A stretch of 64,000 bases of DNA. Source: Dactylosporangium sp. AC04546. GTDB taxonomy: Bacteria > Actinomycetota > Actinomycetes > Mycobacteriales > Micromonosporaceae. Numbering within the stretch: position 1 is the first letter of the stretch; each line of letters begins with the position of its first letter. The stretch is taken from contig NZ_JAHYSG010000018.1 of assembly GCF_022095675.1 (NCBI RefSeq), positions 79,460 to 143,459 of the forward strand, written 5' to 3'. The position numbers were made by a program, and so were the translations under genes. Positions 9,196 to 17,302 of the stretch are shown piece by piece. Under the pieces are notes generated by a model, which saw only the letters and a program-made list of their open reading frames with translations, did not search any database and was not told where the DNA came from.

Positions 9196-9227
9196 CCGGC
9201 GGGGCGCCGACCAGAGCGCCCCGCCGG
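9196..9227. terminator. Strong hairpin after purM
   Basis: CCGGCGGGGCGC (9196-9207) pairs perfectly with GCGCCCCGCCGG (9216-9227) around an 8-base loop, 8 bp after the purM stop. It separates the purine genes from the radical SAM cassette. Confidence 0.8.
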
Positions 9228-9330
9228 AATGCGCGAGATACGCCTGTTTGATCATCCGGGGCTTACCGCGATAGAGCATTGGACCTAGGCTGGAGCGACA
9301 CGTCCCTATATCCAGGAGGAGGACGGGGCG

Positions 9331-10437
9331 GTGTCGTGGAGCGGCATGCGGGGAATCTCTCCGATCCCGGGTTATGTCGTGCTTCAGCCCACAACCCTGT
9401 GCAATCTCGACTGCACGTACTGTTACCTTCCCTTCCGTGCGCGTAACGACCGGATGAGCCCTGCGGTCGCCGCGGCGGTCGCCGAGTCGGTGAACCCGTG
9501 GGCGGCGGCCGACGAGCGCTTCTCGGTGGTCTGGCACGGCGGCGAGCCGCTGACCGCCGGCCGGGCGGCCCTCGCCGAGCTGATGGCGCCGTTCGCCGGC
9601 GTCGAGCACCACGTCCAGACCAACGCCACGCTGATCGACGACGCGTGGTGCGAGTTCTTCCTCGAGCACCGGATGCGCGTCAGCGTGAGCGTGGACGGGC
9701 CGGAGGAGCTCAACGCGTACCGGGTGAATCGTGGGGGCGCTCCGGCGTACCGAAGCGTCGCGACGGGAATCGAGACGCTCAAGCGACATGGTGTGCCCTT
9801 CTCGGCACTGTGTGTGGTCAGCGAACCACGCGAGAACCTCGCCGAGCGGCTCTATGCCTACTTCCTCGACCTGGGCTGCGACGTGCTCGGGATCAACATC
9901 GAGGAGCAGGAGGGCGTCAACGCCCGCGCGAACGCGTTCGGCGCCGACGCCGTCCGGGCGTTCTGGGCCGAGCTCGTCGCGGCCTGGCGGCGCGATCCGC
10001 GAATCCACGTGCGCGAGATCGAGTGGACGCTGCGGTACGCCGGTGCCGTGCTCGACGGCACCGCCGACGGCATCCTGCCGGCCACGCTCGACCCGATCCC
10101 GACGGTCGCCACCGACGGGCGGGTGTTCCTGCTCTCGCCCGAGCTCGCCGGGTTCACCGACGCACGCTACGGCGACTTCTCCTCCGGCAGCGTGCTGACG
10201 ACCCCGCTGGCGACGATCCTGGCCGGCGCGGCCACGTCGGCGGCGTGGGTGCCGGAGTACCTGCGGGGCGTCGAGGCGTGCCGGACGAGCTGCCCGTACT
10301 TCGGGTTCTGCGGCGGCGCGCACGCGGCCAACCGCTACTTCGAGCACGGCAGGTTCGACACCACCGTGACGAACCACTGCCGGAACAGCAAGATTCGCCT
10401 TCTGGAGGGAGTGCTGGACCATGCCGGAGCACGCTGA
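9331..10437 (+). CDS. Radical SAM/SPASM-like peptide maturase (probable cyclophane-forming, AmcB-like)
   Basis: This 368-residue protein has the radical SAM motif CNLDCTYC (C24, C28, C31), which binds the S-adenosylmethionine-cleaving [4Fe-4S] cluster. The HGGEPL and VQTNATL segments of peptide-modifying radical SAM enzymes follow. Its C-terminus is Cys-rich (CRTSCPYFGFCGG and a later NHC), a shortened SPASM/twitch-like domain for auxiliary clusters. The GTG start has an AGGAGGA site about 10 bases upstream. Its last 17 bases overlap the small gene at 10421, whose product carries aromatic-X-Asn motifs. Together they look like a RiPP cassette in which the enzyme crosslinks aromatic side chains to nearby residues. 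The AmcB name is from memory of that family and is not tested here. Confidence 0.85.
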   Translation: MSWSGMRGISPIPGYVVLQPTTLCNLDCTYCYLPFRARNDRMSPAVAAAVAESVNPWAAADERFSVVWHGGEPLTAGRAALAELMAPFAGVEHHVQTNATLIDDAWCEFFLEHRMRVSVSVDGPEELNAYRVNRGGAPAYRSVATGIETLKRHGVPFSALCVVSEPRENLAERLYAYFLDLGCDVLGINIEEQEGVNARANAFGADAVRAFWAELVAAWRRDPRIHVREIEWTLRYAGAVLDGTADGILPATLDPIPTVATDGRVFLLSPELAGFTDARYGDFSSGSVLTTPLATILAGAATSAAWVPEYLRGVEACRTSCPYFGFCGGAHAANRYFEHGRFDTTVTNHCRNSKIRLLEGVLDHAGAR

Positions 10438-10618
10438 CCCGGTCACCGAGCGCGTCTACGAGGCCGCGAGCGGCCTTCGTGTGTTGCTCGAGGAGGCCGC
10501 CGCGGCACGGGCCGCCCGCGCAGAGGCGAGCGGAGAGGACGGCGCAAGCGCTGTCTGTGCCTGGAACCACTTCGAGAACATCCCGACGTTCTACAACTGG
10601 AACAACCGTCCCCGTTGA
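10421..10618 (+). CDS. RiPP precursor peptide with multiple aromatic-X-Asn/His motifs (AmcA-like)
   Basis: This 65-residue peptide is encoded inside the 3' end of the radical SAM gene (17-bp overlap), which indicates translational coupling. Residues 1-43 form an acidic/Ala-rich helical leader. The C-terminal core holds W48-N-H50, F51-E-N53, F57-Y-N59 and W60-N-N62, then RPR. These are four candidate three-residue cyclophanes, in which an aromatic ring is crosslinked to the beta carbon of the third residue. C46 sits just before the core. No protease or exporter gene is adjacent. The pattern agrees with the multiple-cyclophane RiPP family I recall as AmcA; the product structure is inferred. Confidence 0.85.
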   Translation: MPEHADPVTERVYEAASGLRVLLEEAAAARAARAEASGEDGASAVCAWNHFENIPTFYNWNNRPR

Positions 10619-10637
10619 CGGCACCAGTTACGCCGAG

Positions 10638-10683
10638 ACACCCGCACGTTGACCGTCGAGAGCACGGTGCAGCGTGCGGGTGT
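10638..10683. terminator. Long-stem hairpin after the precursor gene
   Basis: ACACCCGCACG (10638-10648) pairs perfectly with CGTGCGGGTGT (10673-10683), followed by TTG. It lies 20 bp after the precursor stop codon and probably ends the RiPP transcript. Confidence 0.7.
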
Positions 10684-10695
10684 TTGCACACGACT

Positions 10696-10723
10696 CGGGC
10701 ACGTGGGGTTGTCCACGTGCCCG
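10696..10723. terminator. Second hairpin, probably bidirectional
   Basis: CGGGCACGTGG (10696-10706) and CCACGTGCCCG (10713-10723) form a perfect 11-bp stem with a 6-base loop between convergent genes. Confidence 0.7.
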
Positions 10724-10731
10724 TCAGCCGG

Positions 10732-10749
10732 GTTGACCCAATGGTCAAC
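10732..10749. terminator. Short hairpin at the 3' end of the DUF3073 gene
   Basis: GTTGACC (10732-10738) and GGTCAAC (10743-10749) form a perfect 7-bp stem with a CAAT loop. It overlaps the stop of the reverse-strand DUF3073 gene and is the third hairpin in about 110 bp. Confidence 0.4.
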
Positions 10750-10978
10750 GACCCCGTGAGCGCCAATCGTCGTCACTGGAGGGGTCGGTGTAGTTGCCGT
10801 CGTCCTCGTCGTCAGCCTCTTCGTCGACTTGATCGCCATACTCGGCGTAGTCGTCGCGTGACTTAGGGCTGCCCGCCGCGAGCTCGCGCTGCAACGCGTC
10901 GAGGTCGGTGTTTGGGGAGTGATACTTCAACTCCCTGGCCACCCTAGTCTGCTTGGCCTTCGCACGGCCGCGCCCCAT
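10745..10978 (-). CDS. DUF3073 family protein
   Basis: This is a 77-residue protein of unknown function, found throughout actinobacteria between purM and vdh. It starts with the family's basic segment (MGRGRAKAKQTRVARELKY), continues with a helix rich in Leu/Asp, and ends with a very acidic Asp/Glu tail. The ATG at 10978 has a GAGGGGG site just upstream; an in-frame start 18 bases earlier is less likely. In the syntenic Streptomyces region this gene directly follows purM. Here the radical SAM cassette has been inserted between them. Confidence 0.85.
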   Translation of the reverse strand: MGRGRAKAKQTRVARELKYHSPNTDLDALQRELAAGSPKSRDDYAEYGDQVDEEADDEDDGNYTDPSSDDDWRSRGR

Positions 10979-11185
10979 GGCTCGACCCCCTCGCACAGAA
11001 TTACGGGGCAGCCATTACCGGCAGGCCCCGACAACGTCAGGCATCTCTCGTGGCTCTTACGGTACATGTCGCGGGCACCTTTCGGCATCTCGCCCCTACC
11101 GACCATTTCGGTGGCGTTGCTTACCCGACCGGTCTGGTTGGGTAAGCACCACCGTCCCGCCTTGGTCGTCACGGGCCCGCGACGG

Positions 11186-12244
11186 TCACACCAAGATGGT
11201 ACGGAGCCGCCCGACCTCGGCCATCCGCCGTTCGGCGAGGCGATCGGCGGCGACCGCCGGAGGCACCCCCTCAGCGGCCGCGAGCTGCAGAATCTGCTTC
11301 GTGGTGTCGTAGATCCGCCCGGCCCGCTCCTTCGCCCGGGCGAAGTTGAAGCCCTCGATCTCGTCGGCGACCTGGATGACACCGCCGGAGTTCACCACGT
11401 AGTCGGGGGCGTAGAGCACGTCACGGTCGGCGAGCAACTTTTCCACCCCGGGGTGAGCCAGCTGGTTGTTGGCCGCACCCGCGACGATCTTGGCGGTCAG
11501 GAGCGGCACGGTCTCGTCGTCCAGCGCGCCGCCCAGCGCGCACGGGGCGTATACGTCGAGCGGCTGGCGGATCAGCTCGTCGTTGCTGTCGACCAGGTCG
11601 ACCTGCGGGTAGGTCGAGCCGGCCCAGTCGAGCGCGCGCACGGACACGTCGGTGGCCACGACCGAGGCGCCGTCGTCGAGCAGGTGCTTGGTGAGGTGCT
11701 TGCCCACCTTGCCCAGGCCCGCGATACCGACCCGGCGGCCGGCCAGCGTCGGGCTGCCCCAGCGGTGCTCGGCGGCGGCCCGCATGCCCTGGAACACGCC
11801 AAAAGCGGTCAGCACCGACGAGTCGCCGGCGCCCCCGTGTGACTCGGAGCGGCCGGTGACGAACCGGGTCTCCTTGGCCACGACGTCCATGTCCTGGACG
11901 TAGGTGCCGACGTCGCACGCCGTGTAGTAGCGCCCGCCGAGCGACTGCACGAACCGTCCGTAGGCCCGCAGCAGTGCCTCGCTCTTGTCCTTGTCCGGGT
12001 CGCCCCAGATGACGGCCTTGCCGCCGCCGAGGTCGAGCCCGGCGAGAGCGTTCTTGTAGGCCATGCCTCGCGACAGCTCGAGGACGTCGTGGAGCGCGTC
12101 CTCTTCCGAGGCGTAGGGGTAGAACCGGGTCCCGCCGAGCGCCGGACCGAGGGCGGTCGAGTACACGGCGATGATGGCGCGCAGGCCGGACTGCCGATCG
12201 TGACAGAACACGACCTGCTCGTGGCTGGTGGTGAAGACACCCAT
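11186..12244 (-). CDS. vdh: Valine dehydrogenase (Leu/Phe/Val dehydrogenase family)
   Basis: The 352-residue NAD-dependent amino-acid dehydrogenase deaminates branched-chain amino acids to 2-oxo acids, which feed branched fatty acids and polyketides. It has the N-terminal substrate domain with [12 protein letters not shown] and the catalytic-lysine segments [16 protein letters not shown]. The NAD fold has [12 protein letters not shown], and near the C-terminus is [11 protein letters not shown]. It resembles Streptomyces Vdh closely, and its place between DUF3073 and the gene beside bldC is the same as in Streptomyces. Confidence 0.9.
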   Translation of the reverse strand: MGVFTTSHEQVVFCHDRQSGLRAIIAVYSTALGPALGGTRFYPYASEEDALHDVLELSRGMAYKNALAGLDLGGGKAVIWGDPDKDKSEALLRAYGRFVQSLGGRYYTACDVGTYVQDMDVVAKETRFVTGRSESHGGAGDSSVLTAFGVFQGMRAAAEHRWGSPTLAGRRVGIAGLGKVGKHLTKHLLDDGASVVATDVSVRALDWAGSTYPQVDLVDSNDELIRQPLDVYAPCALGGALDDETVPLLTAKIVAGAANNQLAHPGVEKLLADRDVLYAPDYVVNSGGVIQVADEIEGFNFARAKERAGRIYDTTKQILQLAAAEGVPPAVAADRLAERRMAEVGRLRTILV

Positions 12245-12327
12245 GGATGCTCCTGAGGTGTTCCCGGGCCGTCCTCGTGAGACGGCGCCTGGATGAGGTG
12301 CGGTGATCCGACCCTAATACCGCTAAC

Positions 12328-12357
12328 TGATTTTGGTCGGGACCGATCGGCTCAGGA
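12328..12357. repeat. Copy 2 of a shared 29/30-bp upstream motif
   Basis: Core TCGGGACCGATCGGCTCAGG. It matches 7986-8014 upstream of purM with three substitutions and one indel, and lies 60 bp before the GTG of the gene at 12418. The matching upstream position of both copies suggests a shared promoter or regulator site. Confidence 0.5.
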
Positions 12358-12417
12358 TCTGGACTTACCCTGCGGGCGGCTTCGCGCCGTTCGGTCGTTT
12401 CGTGCGACGATCGGCGC

Positions 12418-13257
12418 GTGCCGTCGCTCTTCGCGTCATACCTGCGGGTGTACGAGCCGCTGGCCGCCTTCGACCGCGACCACCAGTTGTACTGGCGTCG
12501 CTACGTGAAGGAGGGTCGTGCGGTCGCGCTCTCGGACGGCCCCGGCCGCCAGCGCACCGCGGTCCTGGAGGCCCTCGGTGCCGGCTGGACGCGCCTGCCC
12601 GACCTGCCGGACGAGGCCTACGTGCTGGAAGCGGACGACACGCTTCTGGTCTGCCCGTGGAACCTGCGCATCCGGGTGGCCGAGGCGGCGCTCACCGCCC
12701 GCGACGGGGTTCCCAGCGTCATTGCCGACGCGTTTGTACCGCCGGTGCTGGCCGGCCTGGCGCAGACCGTCGTCGACGACTGGCGCAGCGGCGACCACGT
12801 CCTGGAGCGGGGCCTGCCCCGCGTGCACGAACAGGTCGCGACGTGGGGCGTGCCGCTGCGCTGGTTCGTCTTCGTCGACCTGGAGGAGCGTGAGTTGTCG
12901 CTGCGCCCCGGCCGGCGGGTGCTGCGCTACCGCACCGAGATCTCGAAGGCCCGCCGTCGCGCCCACCGGGCCTACGCCGTGCTGCGCAGAGCCATAGGAG
13001 ATGCGCCGATCACGGTGGCCGTGGAGGAGACGGCGCGGTGGCTGGAGGAGTTCCACTCCCGCTCGATCGTCGAACTGGACTACGGCGGCCTCGTGCACCT
13101 GATGTCCGACGACGCGCTGGCGATGGACGACTCGCCGGGGCTGGTCTCGGCGGGGCTGTCGAACGTGGCCCGTGGCGACGCCGACGCCGCCACCGAGGTC
13201 TACGAGAAGCTCGTCGAGCGCTGGCGGGCCGTCCAGCTCCTGGAGCGCTGCAACTAA
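12418..13257 (+). CDS. Conserved actinobacterial protein beside bldC (function unknown)
   Basis: This 279-residue soluble protein has no signal peptide or membrane helix. It begins MPSLFASYLRVYEPLAAFDR at a GTG, and it keeps a conserved place between vdh and bldC in actinomycetes (SCO4090 in Streptomyces, from memory). The middle carries WGVPLRWFVFVDLEERELSL, and the second half is a basic helical region. No catalytic motif is recognisable. The conserved position suggests a core actinobacterial role, but none is assigned here. Confidence 0.75.
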   Translation: MPSLFASYLRVYEPLAAFDRDHQLYWRRYVKEGRAVALSDGPGRQRTAVLEALGAGWTRLPDLPDEAYVLEADDTLLVCPWNLRIRVAEAALTARDGVPSVIADAFVPPVLAGLAQTVVDDWRSGDHVLERGLPRVHEQVATWGVPLRWFVFVDLEERELSLRPGRRVLRYRTEISKARRRAHRAYAVLRRAIGDAPITVAVEETARWLEEFHSRSIVELDYGGLVHLMSDDALAMDDSPGLVSAGLSNVARGDADAATEVYEKLVERWRAVQLLERCN

Positions 13258-13741
13258 AGCCCGCAATTCGGGCCATTCGGCGTGTTGATCGCACTGCGTA
13301 GCGAGGGAAATTCGCACGGCTCGCGGTGCATCTTCAACATGGGCGCGGAGCGGCCGAGCACTCGTGGCGACCGTGCCAACTGCGGGTTCCACGGACGTAA
13401 ATGTCCGGTTTCCGGGACACCCGATCGAGTGTCACCCTCAGCAACCGAATCGCTCCCCGGCGACGTCCGTTATGACGCATTGGGTGGATTTTGTGAGCTA
13501 CCCATCACCGAACGGGTGAGCTAAATTCGTATCGGATCACTCACCCAGCGTCGCAATCGGTCACCCTTTATCCCATTTCGTAGTAGCAAAACGGGAAAAT
13601 TCACTTATTCATCATCCGTCCATACAGGGACCTTCAGCCGTTCGGCCCATGTCGGACATCGGGGACTAGCCGGACCATAGGAAACGCGTCGGCCGGCGGG
13701 ACCCCGTCCGACGTTCCTGGGTACCTGTGGAGGAGTGACCG
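13258..13741. other. 484-bp non-coding leader upstream of bldC
   Basis: No credible reading frame was found. The stretch is noticeably richer in A/T than its surroundings between about 13490 and 13620, with AAATTC-type runs (GCTAAATTC, GGAAAATTC) and several TCACCC/GGGTGA motifs. A long regulated promoter region or 5' leader for bldC is likely. BldC is known to bind AT-rich direct repeats, so autoregulation is possible but unproven. Confidence 0.5.
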
Positions 13742-13951
13742 ATGCCATCTCGCACGCATGAGCCTGAGCCGTTGCTAACGCCGGCTGAGGTCGCGTCGAT
13801 GTTCCGCGTCGACCCGAAGACCGTCACCCGTTGGGCGAAGGCGGGCAAGCTCAGCGCCATCCGGACGCTCGGTGGCCACCGGCGCTACCGCGAGTCCGAG
13901 GTGCGGGCCCTGCTGCAGGGCCAAATCCCTCAGCAACGCCAGGGCGACTGA
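13742..13951 (+). CDS. bldC: Developmental regulator BldC
   Basis: The 69-residue protein is a single MerR-type winged-helix DNA-binding domain (LLTPAEVASMFRVDPKTVTR, then GGHRRYRESEVRALL) without an effector domain, the BldC architecture. In Streptomyces BldC represses the switch from vegetative growth to sporulation and binds head-to-tail on direct repeats. The ATG at 13742 has a GGAGG site 8 bases upstream. The position next to the vdh region is conserved. Confidence 0.95.
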   Translation: MPSRTHEPEPLLTPAEVASMFRVDPKTVTRWAKAGKLSAIRTLGGHRRYRESEVRALLQGQIPQQRQGD

Positions 13952-14004
13952 AGCAAGACAGTACATCGCCCCGCTCCCTGGTGCCAAACGACACGCTTGT
14001 ATCC

Positions 14005-14049
14005 GCAACGCGCCCGGATCGTCACCCCCCGGTGGTCCGGGCGCGTTGC
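14005..14049. terminator. Bidirectional terminator between bldC and the F420-type oxidoreductase
   Basis: GCAACGCGCCCGGA (14005-14018) pairs perfectly with TCCGGGCGCGTTGC (14036-14049), giving a 14-bp GC-rich stem between two convergent genes. Confidence 0.85.
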
Positions 14050-14058
14050 TGTGCACGG

Positions 14059-14436
14059 TCACACCAGCGTGATCCGGACCCCGACCGTCGCGTCCTCGCC
14101 GCGCCGGCGGATGCTCATCCAGACGAACACCCGGCCCCGCAGCCCGTACTTCTGCTTGATGAGCTGGCGCGCCCTGCGCCCGCCCTCCGGGCCGAGCACC
14201 GTCGCGTGTCCGTTGACGGCCGGCCCCTTGGGCACGCCGCGAACGTTGCACGGCGCCACGGTCACCGAACCGTCCCGGCGGATGCGCTTGACCTTTCCGG
14301 ACGCGCCGACCGTCCAGATCAGCAATGCCTCGTCGTCGCGTACGGCCCACACCGGCGTGGGCACGGGCGTACCGTCCCTGCGGAAAGTGGTCACCAGGAT
14401 GTACTCTGCCTCGCCGAGTTCGTCCAGCACGCTCAT
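14059..14436 (-). CDS. PPOX-class F420-dependent oxidoreductase
   Basis: This 125-residue protein has the split-barrel flavin/deazaflavin fold: YILVTTFRRDGTPVPTPVWAV at the N-terminus, a basic VKRIRRDGSV loop, and PCNVRGVPKGP. Small proteins of this type in actinobacteria bind F420 or act as flavin reductases; the substrate is unknown. The ATG at 14436 (MSVLDELGEAEY) fits the family start better than an upstream in-frame start 12 bases earlier. It is convergent with bldC and separated by a strong hairpin. Confidence 0.8.
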   Translation of the reverse strand: MSVLDELGEAEYILVTTFRRDGTPVPTPVWAVRDDEALLIWTVGASGKVKRIRRDGSVTVAPCNVRGVPKGPAVNGHATVLGPEGGRRARQLIKQKYGLRGRVFVWMSIRRRGEDATVGVRITLV

Positions 14437-14517
14437 ACGGCACACCATCGGGCCATCACACGCAAGGGTGATGAAAGGCTAGTCTGATGGTCCAGCCCGA
14501 ATCCTTCGGAGATCGTA

Positions 14518-15225
14518 ATGAAGCTGTCGATCCTGATGCCGGTCTACAACGAGGAAGAACGCGTCGCTGACGCCGTCAAACAGGCGCTCGACGTCAACTA
14601 CCCGACCGAGATCGAGCTCGTGATCGTCGACGACGGCAGCCGTGACCGCACGGCCGAGATCCTCGGCAGCCTGCACGACGATCGCGTCCGCGTCTTCATC
14701 CACCCGAGGAACAAGGGCAAAGGCGCCGCGATTCGTACCGCGGTGGAGAGCGCCACGGGCGACTACATGGTCATCCTCGACGCCGATCTCGAGTACGACC
14801 CGCAGGACATCCCGAAGCTGCTGGAGCCGGTGCTCGACGGCCGCGCGACCGTGGTCTACGGCAACCGCACATTCGGCAGCCACAGCTCCTTCTCGTTCTG
14901 GTACGTCATGGGCAACAAGGCCGTCACCACCGCCGCGAACATGCTGTTCAACTGCTACCTCGGCGACCTGGAGACGTGCTTCAAGCTGATGCCCATCGAG
15001 CTGTACCGCTCGCTGCACGTCAAGTCGGCCGGCTTCGGCATGGAGGCCGAGGTGACCGGCAAGCTGCTGCGCAACCGGCACCGTCCCTACGAGGTGCCGA
15101 TCAGCTACCGGGCGCGCACCCGCGAGGAGGGCAAGAAGATCACGTGGAAGGACGGCGTCGAGGCGCTGTGGATCCTCTCCCGTGAGCGCGTCCGCAAGCC
15201 GAACCAGTCTTCTCGTGCCCGCTGA
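14518..15225 (+). CDS. Family 2 glycosyltransferase (polyprenyl-phosphate mannosyltransferase-like)
   Basis: This 235-residue GT-A enzyme has SILMPVYNEEERV at the N-terminus, VDDGSRDRT, the metal-binding DADLEYDPQD motif and the GKGAAIRTA segment. The layout resembles dolichol/polyprenyl-phosphate mannosyltransferases (Dpm1-like), which transfer sugar from a nucleotide donor to a lipid carrier. There is no membrane helix. Its stop codon lies in the first copy of a 34-bp tandem duplication, and the second copy holds the soxR start. Confidence 0.85.
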   Translation: MKLSILMPVYNEEERVADAVKQALDVNYPTEIELVIVDDGSRDRTAEILGSLHDDRVRVFIHPRNKGKGAAIRTAVESATGDYMVILDADLEYDPQDIPKLLEPVLDGRATVVYGNRTFGSHSSFSFWYVMGNKAVTTAANMLFNCYLGDLETCFKLMPIELYRSLHVKSAGFGMEAEVTGKLLRNRHRPYEVPISYRARTREEGKKITWKDGVEALWILSRERVRKPNQSSRAR

Positions 15226-15275
15226 GCTGCTCACCATCGGTTCCTCTCGTGCCCGCTGAGCTGCTCACCATCGGT
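15211..15275. repeat. 34-bp tandem duplication across the glycosyltransferase stop and soxR start
   Basis: A 31-bp segment at 15211-15241 is repeated exactly at 15245-15275 (period 34). Each copy holds GTGCCCGCTGAG, in which the glycosyltransferase stop TGA overlaps the soxR start GTG. Only the first TGA is used by the glycosyltransferase and only the second GTG opens soxR. The first GTG would give a 14-codon dead-end frame. Confidence 0.9.
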
Positions 15276-15707
15276 GAACTCTCGGCTCGCAGTGGTGTCG
15301 CCCCCTCCGCGCTGCGCTTCTACGAGAAGCTCGGCCTGATCCACGCCACCCGCACGTCCGGCAACCAGCGCCGCTACGAGCGCACCGAGTTGCGCCGCGT
15401 CGCCTTTATCCGGATCTCGGCGCAGGTCGGCATCCCGCTGGAGACGATCAAGGACGCGCTGGCCTCCCTACCGGCCAACCGCACGCCCACCAAGGCCGAC
15501 TGGGCCCGGCTGTCGAGCAGCTGGCGCAGCCACCTCGACGAGCAGATCGCACTGCTGGGCCGCCTCCGCAACACGCTCACGGACTGCATCGGCTGCGGCT
15601 GCCTCTCGCTGAAGAGCTGCAGCCTCGCCAACCACGCCGACCGCCTGGCGACCAAGGGCACGGGCCCGGTGATCCTGACTACGCCGCCTGTCTCGCCTGA
15701 AGGATGA
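15249..15707 (+). CDS. soxR: Redox-sensitive regulator SoxR
   Basis: This 152-residue MerR-family protein has an HTH (LLTIGELSARSGVAPSALRF), a dimerisation helix and the [2Fe-2S] ligands C113, C116, C118 and C124 (CIGCGCLSLKSC). In actinomycetes SoxR responds to redox-active compounds and activates oxidoreductase and efflux genes. The last 29 bases overlap the convergent quinone oxidoreductase, a plausible SoxR-type target. The start lies in the second copy of the 34-bp duplication. Confidence 0.93.
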   Translation: MPAELLTIGELSARSGVAPSALRFYEKLGLIHATRTSGNQRRYERTELRRVAFIRISAQVGIPLETIKDALASLPANRTPTKADWARLSSSWRSHLDEQIALLGRLRNTLTDCIGCGCLSLKSCSLANHADRLATKGTGPVILTTPPVSPEG

Positions 15708-16644
15708 TCTTTCCGAAGTGCTCGTTGGACTCGAGCACCCGGTGCGCCTCGGCGGCGTTCTCGATCGGCACGGTCCGGTCGATGACGGGCCGGATCAGCC
15801 CCTCCTCGATGAGCGGCCACACCTCTTCCCGCACGCCCCGGATGATCGCGGCCTTCTGCGCCGCCGTGCGGGACCGGAGCGCGGTGGCGGCGACGGTACC
15901 GCGCTTGGCCAGCAGGGCACCGAGGTCCAGCTCGCCCTTCCGCCCGCCCTGCAGCCCGATCACGACGAGCCGGCCGCCGTCGTTGAGCGCTTTGACGTTC
16001 TGCTTGAGGTAGGCCGCCCCCATGATGTCGAGAATGACGTCCGCCTTGACCGTCTCGGCGAAGTCCTCCGTCGTGTAGTCGATCACCCGGTCCGCGCCGA
16101 GCTGTTCGAGGCGCTCGTGCTTGCCTTTTCTCGCTGTCGCGACGACGTGGGCCCCGAGCGCCTTGCCCAGCTGCACGGCGAACGTCCCGATGCCGCTCCC
16201 GCCGCCGTGGACGAGCAGCGTCTCCCCCGGCTTGAGCCGCGCCAGGTCGACGACGTTGGAGAAGACCGTGGCCGCCACTTCGGGCAGTCCCGCAGCGTCT
16301 GTGACGCTGACGCCCTTGGGCACCGGCAGCACCTGCGCGGCGGGCGCGGCGACCCGCTCCGCGTACCCGCCTCCACCGATGAGCGCGCAGACCTCCTGCC
16401 CGACCCGCCAGGTGTGCACCCCGTCGCCGACCTCGGCGATCCGCCCCGAGACCTCCATGCCCGGGTACGGCGGCGACCCCTGTGGCGGCGGATAGGCCCC
16501 CTGCCGCTGCAGCGCATCGGCCCGGTTCACCCCGGCCGCCACGACGTCGATCAGCACCTCACCGGGGCCGGCCGCGGGCTCGGCAACCTCGGTCCACCGC
16601 AACACCTCAGGCCCACCGGGCTCCGCAATCGTGATCGCATGCAC
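15679..16644 (-). CDS. NAD(P)H-quinone oxidoreductase (zinc-free MDR, PIG3-like)
   Basis: This 321-residue medium-chain reductase has the GroES-like domain (VAAGVNRADALQRQGAYPPP) and the Rossmann segment LLVHGGGSGIGTFAVQLGKA with the NADPH-binding RKGKHERL. The catalytic-zinc Cys/His residues of alcohol dehydrogenases are missing. PIG3-type enzymes reduce quinones in the cytoplasm. The GTG at 16644 (VHAITIAEPGG) matches the family start. Its 3' end overlaps soxR by 29 bp tail to tail, an antisense arrangement that could couple the two. Confidence 0.88.
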   Translation of the reverse strand: MHAITIAEPGGPEVLRWTEVAEPAAGPGEVLIDVVAAGVNRADALQRQGAYPPPQGSPPYPGMEVSGRIAEVGDGVHTWRVGQEVCALIGGGGYAERVAAPAAQVLPVPKGVSVTDAAGLPEVAATVFSNVVDLARLKPGETLLVHGGGSGIGTFAVQLGKALGAHVVATARKGKHERLEQLGADRVIDYTTEDFAETVKADVILDIMGAAYLKQNVKALNDGGRLVVIGLQGGRKGELDLGALLAKRGTVAATALRSRTAAQKAAIIRGVREEVWPLIEEGLIRPVIDRTVPIENAAEAHRVLESNEHFGKIILQARQAA

Positions 16645-16715
16645 GGCTTCATTCTGCCGCCGGCGGCCACCGGTGCCACCAGTGGCGGTGGAACCCTCGC
16701 CACGGATCCCTTCGC

Positions 16716-17129
16716 TCACCCTGGTCGTCCTGGTCCTGGCTTTGCCCTTGGTCCTGGCTGGGTGTCCTCGACAGGCGCGGCCGTCTCGACCGCCGGCGGC
16801 GTTCGCGTGGCGGACTCGGTGGGTGGCTTCGGGCGCGCTCTCGCCTTGCGGGGCGCTTTGGTGGCGCTTCCCACTTCGAGTATCGGCTGGGGAGCGGCGG
16901 GCACCGCACCGAAGTTGATCGGCGCGGGGCTGCGCAACTCGGGCACGGCCACGGGAAGCGCGACGCCGTCGTCCCCGCTGACCGTGGGCGGATCGTGGGA
17001 GACAAGGTTCCCGAGGGCGAGCGCCCCGACACCTCCGGCCACGAGCAGCCCAGCCACGGGCACCCACTCCACCCGCCGCCGATGCCGAGTAACGCGGGGA
17101 GCCCGAGGATCGTTGAAGAGAAGTCGCAT
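16716..17129 (-). CDS. Small single-pass membrane protein, Pro/Ala-rich (hypothetical)
   Basis: This 137-residue reading frame starts at an ATG (17129) with a basic N-terminus, a hydrophobic helix at about 36-54 (VPVAGLLVAGGVGALALGNL), and a Pro/Ala/Lys-rich C-terminal half typical of wall-spanning linkers. No strong ribosome site or conserved domain is seen. Neighbouring frames are also open in this GC-rich stretch, so the call rests on the membrane segment and start context only. Confidence 0.45.
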   Translation of the reverse strand: MRLLFNDPRAPRVTRHRRRVEWVPVAGLLVAGGVGALALGNLVSHDPPTVSGDDGVALPVAVPELRSPAPINFGAVPAAPQPILEVGSATKAPRKARARPKPPTESATRTPPAVETAAPVEDTQPGPRAKPGPGRPG

Positions 17130-17302
17130 AGGCCAGTCTGTACACTGTTGGGCGGATTTTTCGGACATTCCCGGCTAGATCTACTGGATCCCACCCGCAC
17201 GTGTTCCCTGGATCGGCCTGCTGCGACCACCGGCACGACGGACCCCACCCGGGTGATCGAACGCCGGTGGCGGGAGTCTGGCAAACTGAGCAACGCTCGT
17301 CG

